Shown: positions 10,516-18,553 of the stretch, one piece after another
Layout of the letters: each line of letters begins with the position of its first letter
Numbering within the stretch: the first letter of the stretch is position 1
DNA from: Streptomyces sp. CB01881
Lineage (GTDB): Bacteria; Actinomycetota; Actinomycetes; Streptomycetales; Streptomycetaceae
Length of the DNA stretch: 64,000 bases
Assembly: GCF_002953255.1 (NCBI RefSeq)
Contig: NZ_CP026498.1
Span: 5,747,815 to 5,811,814, forward strand
Direction of reading: 5' to 3'
Position numbers and translations under genes: made by a program
Notes under the pieces: model-generated
What the model was told of the DNA's origin: nothing
Databases searched by the model: none
The model's input: the letters and a program-made list of their open reading frames with translations, nothing else

Positions 10516-12066
10516 TCAGGTCTGGATCTCGCCGACCTGCTCGCCGGTCGAGAGGCCGAGGCTGCGGCGGATCTCGACGGTCAGCTTGGCCGACTTGGTC
10601 ACCAGCGTCTTCGCCCGCCGCACCTCGCGTTCGAGCGCGGTGTCGTCGGCCGACCTGGCCGCGGTGTCCCAGGCTGTGGCGGCCTCCCGCTGGGCGGCCG
10701 CCAGCTCGGCCACCTTGGCCTTGGCGCCCTCCGGCCAGACCGTCGACCCCTTGGAGAGGTCCTCGGCCTCCTTGCGGGAGGCGTCCGCCATCTGCCGGGC
10801 CCACGCCGCGTACTCGGCGTGCGACTCGGCGATCTCGGTCTGCGGCTCGTTCCAGTACGCGCTGTTGAAGGCCCGGGCGGCCTCCAGGTAGGCGAGCTGG
10901 GCCGGGTTCAGGACGGCGCGGTCGGTCCGGACGCTGCCGCGGTGCTGGGCGTCGCGGTCCTCGTAGGTGCAGGTGACGTAGCGCTCGCCGGACTTCCAGT
11001 TGGCGCGGCTCGGGTAGAGGTAGACCTCGTCCATGCCGTCCGGCACGGCCCAGTAGTCGAGGGCGTACTCGTCGAGCACCGGGCCGCAGAGCGTGGCGGC
11101 CCGGTCGCGGACGTGGGTCTCGCCCGGGTAGGCCGGACCGTCGCTCTCCGGGATCCGGGTGGTGCCGGCCACCTCGCCGTGGTGCGGGAGCATGCACGGC
11201 ACCTTCATCACCCAGAAGACCGTCTGGTCGGCCTCCCCGGGGTCGGAGCCGGCCTGGTCCCCCGGCGGGTTGTAGCAGTCGCCGGACTTGAGCGAGGACC
11301 AGAGCACGGAACCCGCCGGCGCCTTCGGGGTGCGGGCCGGCCGGCCGGCGTCGTCGCTCGCCTCGACGCCGGTGACGAGCACGGCGATGACGCCGAACAG
11401 GACGGCGAGCGCCCCGAGGGAGCCGAAGACCAAGCCGGTCACGGCCATGCCGCGGCCGCGCTCGTTGCGCTTGTGGATCTGGACCAACGCGACGATGCCG
11501 AAGGCGATGGCCAGCGGCCACATGCAGAGCAGGCCGGTGATCAGCGAGGCGACGGCGAAGCCGTTGGTGGCCTCGGAGGTCGGCGGGTAGGGGTGGCCGG
11601 GCTGGAAACCGGACATCGAGCCGGGCGGGACGGCGGCCCAGCCCGTACCCGCGGGCGGAGGCCCGGCGGGCGGCCCGAAGGCCGGGGGTCCCGGGGGCAC
11701 CGGGGCGCCGGCGGGCGCACCGGCCGCGGTGGGGCCGGGGACGGCCCACGGGTCCACGGGCGCGGCGGGCGGGGCGTCCTCGGCGGGCGCGCCGCCGGTC
11801 GGGGCGGCGGCCGGGGCCGGGACGGCGTCCGGGGCCGGCGGCTTGGTCAGCTCCACTCGGTCGGCCGGCACGGCTTCCGGTGCGGGGGCCTCCGATGCGG
11901 GGGCGTCCGGCGCGGGGGCGTCCGCGGCCGCGGTCCCCTCGGCAGGGACCCCCGCCACCGGAACGTCCGTCACCGGGCCGCGGGCCTCGGGGACATCCGT
12001 CACGGGAACGTCCGACGCGGGAACGTCCGGCGCGGGGACGGGCGCGTCGGGCTCGGGCTTGGACAC
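10516..12066 (-). CDS. DUF4190 membrane protein with septum-formation domain
   Basis: 516-residue membrane protein of unknown precise role. Residues 1-165 are a low-complexity Pro/Ala/Val/Asp-rich leader. Residues about 170-235 hold two hydrophobic helices of the DUF4190 type (GFAVASLITGLLCMWPLAIA and the VTGLVFGSLGALAVLFGVIA segment). Residues about 250-380 resemble the actinobacterial septum-formation domain (LKSGDCYNPP, VPCMLPHHGEV, CTYEDRDAQHRGSVR). The C-terminal 120 residues are Ala/Glu/Lys-rich and probably helical. The GTG start at 12066 follows GGGGGAG at good spacing. The family name comes from a gene near septum genes in actinobacteria; a direct role in division is not shown by this sequence. 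Confidence 0.8.
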   Translation of the reverse strand: MSKPEPDAPVPAPDVPASDVPVTDVPEARGPVTDVPVAGVPAEGTAAADAPAPDAPASEAPAPEAVPADRVELTKPPAPDAVPAPAAAPTGGAPAEDAPPAAPVDPWAVPGPTAAGAPAGAPVPPGPPAFGPPAGPPPAGTGWAAVPPGSMSGFQPGHPYPPTSEATNGFAVASLITGLLCMWPLAIAFGIVALVQIHKRNERGRGMAVTGLVFGSLGALAVLFGVIAVLVTGVEASDDAGRPARTPKAPAGSVLWSSLKSGDCYNPPGDQAGSDPGEADQTVFWVMKVPCMLPHHGEVAGTTRIPESDGPAYPGETHVRDRAATLCGPVLDEYALDYWAVPDGMDEVYLYPSRANWKSGERYVTCTYEDRDAQHRGSVRTDRAVLNPAQLAYLEAARAFNSAYWNEPQTEIAESHAEYAAWARQMADASRKEAEDLSKGSTVWPEGAKAKVAELAAAQREAATAWDTAARSADDTALEREVRRAKTLVTKSAKLTVEIRRSLGLSTGEQVGEIQT

Positions 12067-12222
12067 GTGGACTCCCCCGCCCGCCGGTCACGGGCATCAG
12101 CTCGGCAGTTCGACTCGAACGTTCCGCAGGCGGAGCACACCGCTGCGATGGGAACGGACGCGCGACTTTACCCGATCTTGCCGAACACCCTCCCGTTCTT
12201 TTCCCTGGCCGCCGACCCCGGA

Positions 12223-13041
12223 CTACCCGCGCGCCAGCACCTCCCCGTGCAGCATCGCGAACCAGCCGTCCTCCGCCTTCACCCACTCCCGCCAGCCGCC
12301 CGCGATCCGCTCCAGCTCTGCCCGGTCCGCCAGCCCCTCGGCCACCGCCGTCCCGGCCGTGCTGGAGTCCACCGTCCGGTCGGCCCACAGGCCGCCCCAC
12401 CACTCCCGGCGTTCGGGCGTCGCGAACGTCCAGTTGCTGGACGAGGCGGTGACCTCGGCGAAGCCCGCCTCCCTGGCCCAGGACAGCAGCCGCCGCCCGG
12501 CGTCCGGCTCGCCGCCGTTGGCCCGGGCGATCCGCCGGTACAGGTCCAGCCAGCGGTCCAGTTCGGGCACCTCCGGGTACCACGTCATGCTCGCGTAGTC
12601 GACGTCCCGGGCGGCGACCACGCCGCCCGGCGCCGTCACCCGGCGCATCTCCCGCAGCACGGCCACCGGATCGCCCACGTGCTGCAGCACCTGGTGGGCG
12701 TGGACCACGTCGAACTCCCCGTCCGCGTAGGGCAGTCCGTGCGCGTCGGCGACCTCGAAGACCACGTTGGACAGGCCTCGCCCGGCGGCGTGGCGGGCCG
12801 CCGCCTCCAGCACCTCGGCCGAGGTGTCCACGGCCACCACCCGCCCGGTGGGGCCGACCAGTTCGGCCAGGTCGGCGGTGATGGTGCCGGGGCCGCAGCC
12901 GACGTCCAGCAGGGCCTGCCCGGGTCGCAGGCGGGGCACCAGGTAGGCGGCCGAGTCGGCGGCGGTGCGGGAGCGGTGCGAGCGCAGCACCGACTCCTGG
13001 TGGCCGTGCGTGTAGGCGGTGGCGGGCTGCGGTCCGGTCAT
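12223..13041 (-). CDS. Class I SAM-dependent methyltransferase
   Basis: 272-residue Rossmann-fold methyltransferase of the UbiE/Methyltransf_11 type. Motif I is LLDVGCGPGTI, followed by the acidic end of strand 2 (VVAVDTSAEVLEAA), motif II around VADAHGLPYADGEFDVVHAH and the post-motif region LREMRRVTAPGGVV. The ATG at 13041 is chosen because AGGGGGAC lies 5-10 nt upstream; an in-frame longer form lacks such a site. The C-terminal half (WYPEVPELDRWLDLYRRIAR) resembles small-molecule methyltransferases found beside many streptomycete genes. The substrate cannot be read from the sequence. It is followed, after 156 bp, by the septum-formation gene on the same strand. Confidence 0.9.
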   Translation of the reverse strand: MTGPQPATAYTHGHQESVLRSHRSRTAADSAAYLVPRLRPGQALLDVGCGPGTITADLAELVGPTGRVVAVDTSAEVLEAAARHAAGRGLSNVVFEVADAHGLPYADGEFDVVHAHQVLQHVGDPVAVLREMRRVTAPGGVVAARDVDYASMTWYPEVPELDRWLDLYRRIARANGGEPDAGRRLLSWAREAGFAEVTASSSNWTFATPERREWWGGLWADRTVDSSTAGTAVAEGLADRAELERIAGGWREWVKAEDGWFAMLHGEVLARG

Positions 13042-13144
13042 GGCGTCCCCCTGGGGCGGTCTCGGTTCTCCGACGCCTCCGACGCTACTCCTCGTCCCGT
13101 ATGGCGAGAAGATTCGTCTCATATTTCGATCACCCCGGAGCGCG

Positions 13145-13181
13145 CGGAAGCCCCCGGCCGGCCTGCGGTCGGGGGCTTCCG
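13145..13181 (-). terminator. Terminator of the secreted propeller-like gene
   Basis: A perfect 12-bp stem (13145-13156 with 13170-13181, loop 13) stands 15 bp after the stop at 13196 on the minus strand. Confidence 0.75.
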
Positions 13182-13195
13182 TCCTGCTCCTGCGC

Positions 13196-14578
13196 CTAGT
13201 TGACGGTGAACCAGGTGGTGCGGGACTTCTTCCACTCCGGGTGGGTGAGGTCCTTGGCCGCGGTGCCGTCGCCGTACAGGTCGGCCGAGCCGTCGTCGGT
13301 GATCAGCTGCACCCGGGCGCCGGGGGCGGTGAGGTCCGGGACGTCCACCACGGCCTCCCACCCGCCCGCGTCGTCGGTCGGCAGGTCCAGCACCTTGACC
13401 GGCTGCGAGCCGGGCCGCCCGTCCCAGCGGTAGAGCGCGTACGGGTCGGAGTTGTCGTCCGCCGCCCAGGAGCCGGCCACGATCAGGTACTGGCCGAGCG
13501 CGTTGCGGCGCAGGTCGCGGACGGAGAGCCCGCCGAGGTCCAGCTCGATCGGGGTACCGAACGCGGCGTGCGCCGAACCGCCCGGCAGCGACGAGAAGTT
13601 GGTGACCGGCACGATCAGCGCCCGGCCGCCGGTGACCGCCGGGGTGAGCGGCGCGCGGAAGCCCACGTACGCGGTGGTGGAGCTGCCCGGCGCGAACTCC
13701 AGGCCCTCGACGTTGAACCCGTCGATCTGCTTGGGCACCTGGCCGTCCGCCGCGCCGGCCGCGAAGCCGTAGCGGTTGCCGTTGGCGCGGTCCCAGGCGA
13801 TCAGGTCGTCACGCAGGCCGGTGTACGCGCCGGCCGGCGCGAGCTGCGTGTCCGCGCCCGAGCCGCTGACGGTGGTGGCGAAGACGGTGTGCCGGTCGGG
13901 CTTGACCACGCCGTCCTTGTTGTTGCCCAGCGAGCCGGTCCAGTAGACGGTGTTCCCGACCCGGGTGGCGCCCTCGATGTCGATCTCCTTGGAGACGCCG
14001 AGCGCCGAGCCGAAGTCCCAGGTGCGGACGGGCGCGCCCGAGGCGTTCCGGTCGTACAACCGCAGCACGTTGGACTCGTCGTCGGCCACCAGGATGTGGC
14101 CGCCGCCCGCGTCCACCGCCGCCGAGGCGTCGCTGGAGCCGGTCAGGTAGCGGCTCTCGGCCGCGAACCGGACGGCGGGCGAGGCCGCGTAGTGCAGCGT
14201 CTTCGTCGCGCTCCTGCCACCGAGACCGGTGACCTTGACGGTGAGGTCGGTGTAGCCGACGCCCCGCGCGGCCACCGCGAGGGTGCGGGTGCCCGTGGTG
14301 CCCGTGACGGTGACGTCGCCGGTCCGGGCGACCGAGCTGCGGGTGGTCGCCGAGGCGGCCACCGTCAGCGCGGAGGCCGCCGCGCCGCTCTGCGAGACGG
14401 TGACGGTGACGGTCGGGTCACCGGTGGCGCCGACCGCGCCGGAGAGGTACCCGGCCGAGAGGGTGATCACGGGGGTTCCGTACGTCACGGCGGCGGCGGA
14501 GCCGGCGGGCAGCGCGAGGACCGGCAGTGCGGCGACGGCGACGGCCAGCGGCAGCAGACCGCGGGAGAGACGGGACAC
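13196..14578 (-). CDS. Secreted protein, probable beta-propeller with N-terminal Ig-like region
   Basis: 460-residue exported protein. The GTG at 14578, with AAGGG about 10 nt upstream, starts a classical signal peptide (VSRLSRGLLPLAVAVAALPV, then Ala-Gly-Ser-Ala). Residues about 35-115 are Thr/Val-rich and look like an Ig/bacterial surface domain. The remainder has spaced blade-like units containing Asp-Gly-Gly and YRW motifs (GGHILVADDESNVLRLYDRN, YWTGSLGNNKDG), as in lactonase or NHL-type propellers. The C-terminus ends WKKSRTTWFTVN. No catalytic signature is evident. It is divergent from the reductase gene across 170 bp. Secretion is confident; fold and function are inference. Confidence 0.7.
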   Translation of the reverse strand: MSRLSRGLLPLAVAVAALPVLALPAGSAAAVTYGTPVITLSAGYLSGAVGATGDPTVTVTVSQSGAAASALTVAASATTRSSVARTGDVTVTGTTGTRTLAVAARGVGYTDLTVKVTGLGGRSATKTLHYAASPAVRFAAESRYLTGSSDASAAVDAGGGHILVADDESNVLRLYDRNASGAPVRTWDFGSALGVSKEIDIEGATRVGNTVYWTGSLGNNKDGVVKPDRHTVFATTVSGSGADTQLAPAGAYTGLRDDLIAWDRANGNRYGFAAGAADGQVPKQIDGFNVEGLEFAPGSSTTAYVGFRAPLTPAVTGGRALIVPVTNFSSLPGGSAHAAFGTPIELDLGGLSVRDLRRNALGQYLIVAGSWAADDNSDPYALYRWDGRPGSQPVKVLDLPTDDAGGWEAVVDVPDLTAPGARVQLITDDGSADLYGDGTAAKDLTHPEWKKSRTTWFTVN

Positions 14579-14748
14579 GGGGACGGCCCTTCGACGTGGG
14601 GGCGGTGCGAGGTCCGGACCAGGGTGGAGCCCCCCGGCGAACGCCGCCCCTCCAGGACCGGGCCACCGGACGAACAGCAGCCCTCGCGCGTCCGGCGCAC
14701 ACGGCCGGGCCGTACGGTGGACGGGCACCCGAGAGAACGGTTTCCACC

Positions 14749-15435
14749 ATGCCCGGCCGCCGCCCCTTCGTCCTGTTGAGTGCCGCGATGTCACTCGACG
14801 GGCACCTCGACGACGCCTCCCCCGAGCGGCTGCTGCTCTCCAACCCGGCCGACTTCGACCGGGTGGACGAGGAGCGCGCCGCCAGCGACGCGATCCTGGT
14901 GGGCGGCAACACGCTGCGCGCGGACAACCCCCGGCTGCTGGTCAACGACCCCGCCCGGCGGGCCGCCCGGCTCGCCGCCGGCCGGCCCGAGTACCCGCTG
15001 AAGGTCACGCTGAGCACGAGCGGCGCCCTCGACCGGTCGCTGCGCTTCTGGCACACCGGCGGCGAGCGGCTCGCCTACTCCACGGACGCGGGCGCCGCCG
15101 TGCTGCGGCCCGCCCTGGACGGGCTGGCCGAGGTGGTGGCGCTGGGCGCGGCGGTCGGGCTGGGGGCGGTGCTGGACGACCTCGGCGCCCGCGGGGTGCG
15201 CCGGCTGATGGTCGAGGGCGGTGGCAGCGTGCACACCCAGTTCCTCGCCCAGGGGCTGGCCGACGAACTCCAGCTGGCCGTCGCCCCGCTGCTGGTCGGT
15301 CAGGCGGACGCGCCCCGCTTCGTCCACCCGGCGGCCTTCCCCGGCGGCCCGGCCCGCCGGATGCGGCTGCTGGAGGCACGTACGGTGGGCGACGTCGTCC
15401 TGCTCAGGTACGCCCCGAAGGAGCCCGCCCCGTGA
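14749..15435 (+). CDS. RibD C-terminal-like pyrimidine reductase (DHFR-like fold)
   Basis: 228-residue NADPH-dependent reductase of the RibD_C family. It opens with RPFVLLSAAMSLDGHLDD (the family's SxDG signature), continues with SDAILVGGNTLRADNP and has the cofactor/substrate motif LMVEGGGSVHTQFL. Its stop overlaps the GTG of the next gene by 4 bp (GTGA), so the two are translationally coupled. In canonical RibD the deaminase comes first and is fused to this domain; here the order is reversed and the parts are separate. It may act on a riboflavin-like aminouracil or another pyrimidine intermediate. No other riboflavin genes are present in the window. Confidence 0.87.
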   Translation: MPGRRPFVLLSAAMSLDGHLDDASPERLLLSNPADFDRVDEERAASDAILVGGNTLRADNPRLLVNDPARRAARLAAGRPEYPLKVTLSTSGALDRSLRFWHTGGERLAYSTDAGAAVLRPALDGLAEVVALGAAVGLGAVLDDLGARGVRRLMVEGGGSVHTQFLAQGLADELQLAVAPLLVGQADAPRFVHPAAFPGGPARRMRLLEARTVGDVVLLRYAPKEPAP

Positions 15436-15887
15436 CCACCGACCCGTCCGACCTCCGCTTCCTGCGGCGGGCCGTCGAGCTCTCCCGCCGCTGCCCGCCG
15501 TCCACGACCGCGTTCTCGGTCGGCGCGGTGATCGTCGGCGCGGACGGCGAGGTGCTCGCCGAGGGCTGGAGCCGGGAGACCGACCCGCATGACCACGCCG
15601 AGGAGGCGGCCCTGGCCAAGCTCCCGGCCGGCGACCCCCGGCTGCGCGGCGCGACCGTCTACAGCTCGCTGGAGCCCTGCGGGCAGCGCGCCTCGCGGCC
15701 GCACCCCTGCGCCCGGCTGCTGGTCGCCGCGGGCGTCCCGCGCGTGGTGGTCGCCTGGAGCGAGCCGGACACCTTCGTCGCCGAGACCCAGGGGACGGCG
15801 CTGCTGGAGGCGGCCGGGGTCGAGGTGGTGGAGCTGCCGGAGCTGGCCGCGGAGGCCCGCGCGGTCAACGCCCACCTGCTGGGCTGA
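15432..15887 (+). CDS. RibD N-terminal-like / dCMP-type deaminase
   Basis: 151-residue zinc deaminase of the cytidine/deoxycytidylate deaminase superfamily. The zinc site is clear: HAEEAAL (ligand His and catalytic Glu) and SLEPCGQRASRPHPC, whose Cys-x8-9-Cys spacing is like RibD rather than the short PCxxC of dCMP deaminases. The GTG start at 15432 overlaps the preceding stop by 4 bp. Together with the upstream reductase it forms a two-gene RibD-like unit. Product and substrate are inferred: deamination of a 2,5-diaminopyrimidinone phosphate or a related pyrimidine. The pair could serve riboflavin synthesis, salvage or a specialised pyrimidine pathway. Confidence 0.87.
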   Translation: MTTDPSDLRFLRRAVELSRRCPPSTTAFSVGAVIVGADGEVLAEGWSRETDPHDHAEEAALAKLPAGDPRLRGATVYSSLEPCGQRASRPHPCARLLVAAGVPRVVVAWSEPDTFVAETQGTALLEAAGVEVVELPELAAEARAVNAHLLG

Positions 15888-15899
15888 TCTTTTGTATCC

Positions 15900-15910
15900 T
15901 TGTTGAACAA
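15900..15910. promoter_or_regulatory. TTGTTGAACAA palindrome before the HAD gene
   Basis: A perfect 11-bp palindrome in an unusually AT-rich 30-bp patch between the deaminase stop and the HAD gene. It sits about 43 bp before the HAD start, next to TAGACT, which could be a -10 box. It is a plausible operator and promoter region; no factor is identified. Confidence 0.4.
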
Positions 15911-15952
15911 TAGACTCGCACTCTCTGGGCCCCGCCCGCGAGGAGCCGCCCC

Positions 15953-16693
15953 ATGCCCGCCGCCACCCCCGCGCTCGCCACCACCTCCGGCCCCGCCGCC
16001 ACCCCCGCGCTCGCCACCCCCGCCGTGCCGATGACCACCCCCGCCGTAGCGATGACCACCCGTGCCCTCCTGCTGGACATGGACGGCACCCTGGTCAACT
16101 CCGACGCCGTCGTCGAACGCTGCTGGCGCCGCTGGGCCCGGGAGCACGGCCTCGACCCGGCCGAGGTGCTCCGCATCGCCCACGGCCGCCAGGGCCACAC
16201 CACCATGGCCGTCCTGCTGCCCGGGCGCCCGGCCGACGTCAACCTCGCCGAGAACCGCCGCATGCTCGCCGAGGAGCGGGCCGACACCGAGGGCGTCGTC
16301 CCCGTCCCCGGCGCCGCCGCCTTCCTCGCCGCGCTGGCCGGCCTCCCGCACGCCCTGGTCACCTCCGCCGACGAGCCGCTCGCCGAGGTCCGGATGGCCG
16401 CCGCCGGCCTCCTGCTCCCGCCGGTCCTGGTCACCGCCGAATCGGTCGGCGCGGGCAAGCCCGACCCCGAGGGCTTCCTGAAGGGCGCGGCCGCCCTCGG
16501 CCTCTCCCCCGCCGACTGCCTCGCCTTCGAGGACTCCGAGGCCGGCATCGCCGCCGCCAAGGCCGCCGGCATCCCCGTCGTCGGCATCGGCCCCCGCGCC
16601 GCCGCCCACCACCCGACCGCACACGCCGCCACCCTGGAGGGCGTGACCGTCGCGGCCGCCGGCGACGGCACCCTGACCGTCCACATCGCCTGA
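15953..16693 (+). CDS. HAD-superfamily (subfamily IA) phosphatase, sugar-phosphatase-like
   Basis: 246-residue haloacid dehalogenase-like hydrolase. Motif I is LLLDMDGTLVNSD, motif II lies at LVTSADEPL, the motif III lysine at GAGKPDPEGF, and motif IV at LAFEDSEAGI. The four-helix cap after motif I is typical of beta-phosphoglucomutase/2-deoxyglucose-6-phosphatase relatives. The ATG at 15953 follows GAGGAG at ideal spacing. It adds a 33-residue Ala/Pro/Thr leader containing two copies of ATPALAT, which most relatives lack; an internal ATG at 16052 would give the usual length. It may belong to the same transcript as the RibD-like pair (65 bp gap), but an AT-rich palindrome in the gap suggests a separate promoter. 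Confidence 0.9.
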   Translation: MPAATPALATTSGPAATPALATPAVPMTTPAVAMTTRALLLDMDGTLVNSDAVVERCWRRWAREHGLDPAEVLRIAHGRQGHTTMAVLLPGRPADVNLAENRRMLAEERADTEGVVPVPGAAAFLAALAGLPHALVTSADEPLAEVRMAAAGLLLPPVLVTAESVGAGKPDPEGFLKGAAALGLSPADCLAFEDSEAGIAAAKAAGIPVVGIGPRAAAHHPTAHAATLEGVTVAAAGDGTLTVHIA

Positions 16694-16700
16694 CGCCCGC

Positions 16701-16734
16701 CCGCGGGGCCGGCAGCCGGGCGCCGGCCCCGCGG
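16701..16734. terminator. Bidirectional terminator between HAD and M20 genes
   Basis: A perfect 13-bp GC stem (16701-16713 with 16722-16734, loop 8) lies in the convergent gap, 8 bp after the HAD stop. Confidence 0.75.
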
Positions 16735-16787
16735 TTCCCGGGGCCCGGCCTCAAGCGCCGGGCGGGCGGGAGCCCGGAGACGGGCCC

Positions 16788-18137
16788 CTAGCGACGGGTG
16801 CGGGTGGCGAGCCAGCCGGCCATCGCCCGGACGCCGACGCCGATGGCCCGCTCGTCCGGGGTGAACGTCTCGTAGTGCGGGTAGCTCGTCTCGATCCCGC
16901 TGCCCGGCGTACGGACCCCGAGGAAGGTGTAGGTCCCCGGGATGCGCTCCATGAACAGCGCGTAGTCCTCCCCGTTGAACGGGAAGGCGGCGTGGTTCAC
17001 CGTCACCCCGCCGGTGCCGAGCACCCGGCGCAGGTGCCGGGCCAGGGCGTTGGCGTCGTCCTCGGGGCAGACCAGGGCCGGGAACGGATCCCGCGGATAC
17101 GTGACCACCGCCCCCGCGTACGACTGCGCCAGCTGGCGGATCCGCTCCCGGATCTCGACGTTGCGCTCCTGCGGCCAGCAGCGGAACTTCACGTCGAGCC
17201 TGACCCGGCCCTCGGCATCCGGGTCGTTGACCTTGCCACCGGTCACCACGAACCGGGCCAGCGGCCCGTCCGGCGTCTGCACGTCCGCGACCATCTTCTC
17301 CAGGTCCGCGGGCCCCTGCGGCATGGCGACCGTGCCGAGCCGGCCGATCTCGGCCTTCAGCCGGCCCGCCGCCGCGGTCGCGTCCGGCCCGGCCAGCGTG
17401 ACGGCGGCCCAGTCCTGGCCCGGCAGCCCGCTGCCCGGCGTCACGGCGAACCGCCCCACCGGGTACGGCCCGCAGTGCAGGGCGTGGATCTCCTCGGCGC
17501 CGGTGGTCTCCAGCACCCCGTCGTCGATCATCGCCCGGGCGCCCACCAGGCCTTCCTCGCCCGGCTGGAAGAAGAACACGACCGTGCCGCTCAACCGGTG
17601 CCGCAGCTGCGCCAGCGTCTGGGCGACGCCGACGCCCACCGTGGTGTGGAGGTCGTGCCCGCAGGCGTGCGCCGGCGGCTGGTTCGGCGCCGAAGGGCCC
17701 GGCACCCGGGGCACGATCCCGTCGCCGGGCACCGCGTCCATGTCGGCCCGGTACGCCACCGTCCGCCCGGGGCGCGCGCCCCTCAGCACGGCGACCACCC
17801 CGGTGCCGGGCACCTCCTTGCCGTCCTTCACCGTGCGGCCCACCCCGGTGGTCACGTCGAGGCCCGCGGCGCGCAGCCGCGCGGCCACCGCGGCCGCGGT
17901 GTACGTTTCCTTCCCCGTCGTCTCCGGGTGCTGGTGGAGGTCGCGCCGCAGCGCGATCAGGTCGCCGTCGAGCCGGGCGGCGACGGCGTCGACCGCGGCC
18001 TGGTCGATCGGGTTGCGCCGACGCTCCGAGTCCGCCGCCGCAGCGGTGCCGGACGCCAGAACGGCGCCGACCCCGGCCACCGCGGTGCCGCCCAGAAGTG
18101 TGCGGCGGCTCAGGGCAGGCCTGTTCGGACGAGTCAT
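16788..18137 (-). CDS. Tat-exported M20-family amidohydrolase/peptidase
   Basis: 449-residue zinc hydrolase of the M20 (aminoacylase/hippurate hydrolase/carboxypeptidase) family. It begins with a twin-arginine signal (SRRTLLGG, hydrophobic core, Ala-rich cleavage region near residue 38), so it is exported folded. Metal and catalytic motifs are present: RADMDAVPG, HACGHDLHTTVG and FQPGEEGLVGA, with a late His in SYPHYETF. The dimerisation domain lies around residues 215-340. The ATG at 18137 follows AGGGGGAA. Substrates of the family are N-acyl or peptide amides; which one applies here is unknown. It is divergent from a secreted serine hydrolase, both acting outside the membrane. Confidence 0.92.
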   Translation of the reverse strand: MTRPNRPALSRRTLLGGTAVAGVGAVLASGTAAAADSERRRNPIDQAAVDAVAARLDGDLIALRRDLHQHPETTGKETYTAAAVAARLRAAGLDVTTGVGRTVKDGKEVPGTGVVAVLRGARPGRTVAYRADMDAVPGDGIVPRVPGPSAPNQPPAHACGHDLHTTVGVGVAQTLAQLRHRLSGTVVFFFQPGEEGLVGARAMIDDGVLETTGAEEIHALHCGPYPVGRFAVTPGSGLPGQDWAAVTLAGPDATAAAGRLKAEIGRLGTVAMPQGPADLEKMVADVQTPDGPLARFVVTGGKVNDPDAEGRVRLDVKFRCWPQERNVEIRERIRQLAQSYAGAVVTYPRDPFPALVCPEDDANALARHLRRVLGTGGVTVNHAAFPFNGEDYALFMERIPGTYTFLGVRTPGSGIETSYPHYETFTPDERAIGVGVRAMAGWLATRTRR

Positions 18138-18333
18138 GAATTCCCCCTGTGATCGTGCGGAGTGCGCGCCCGCGCATCGCTGCGACGGGCGGTGGAGATG
18201 CGGACGGCCACCGGCCGGGGTGACGACGCCGGCGTGGTCACGGCCGTACGCCCGCCCCCGCGTTGATGATCGGCAGCCAGCCACATGGTCACACGGATTG
18301 ATCAACTCGCCTACGGCGCAAGGGAAGTAAGAG

Positions 18334-18432
18334 ATGACATTCCGATTTCCGCCCGCCACCGAACCTCCGGTGGCGGGCGGCATCCGCGCCACGGCCACCC
18401 GTTCCGGCCTGGAACATCAGGGCCGCCCCTGA
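18334..18432 (+). CDS. Possible short peptide (32 residues)
   Basis: ATG at 18334 preceded by AGGGAAG at about 7-8 nt, reading MTFRFPPATEPPVAGGIRAT and 12 more residues to a TGA at 18430-18432. It contains the perfect hairpin 18349-18380, so it may instead be the 5' part of a short transcript ending in that hairpin. No homology is recognised. It could be chance. Confidence 0.2.
   Translation: MTFRFPPATEPPVAGGIRATATRSGLEHQGRP
18349..18380. terminator. Perfect 13-bp hairpin in a divergent intergenic region
   Basis: 18349-18361 pairs with 18368-18380 (loop 6). Neither flanking gene ends here, since both read away from it. It may terminate a short unannotated RNA or block antisense read-through. 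Confidence 0.5.
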
Positions 18433-18553
18433 CGGAACCATGACCCCGCATCAGGGAGAAACCAGGCCCGCGGCTCCCCCTTTCATGATCCTCGGGCGGC
18501 CCCCGGTGCCCTACGTTGGTGCCGTACCGACAACGACCACGGGGGGTCCCCAG

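Larger units (their letters stand above)
18138..18553. other. 416-bp divergent intergenic region
   Basis: It must hold promoters for the M20 gene (minus) and the serine hydrolase gene (plus). Besides the hairpin at 18349-18380 and the possible 32-codon reading frame at 18334-18432, I see a small palindrome TTGATCAA near 18297 and no other gene. Confidence 0.6.

Noticed and set aside
13196..16693. A biosynthetic gene cluster built from the methyltransferase, secreted protein, RibD-like pair and HAD phosphatase
   Set aside because: Genes are on different strands, separated by terminators, and no core biosynthetic enzyme (PKS, NRPS, terpene synthase, RiPP enzyme) is present.
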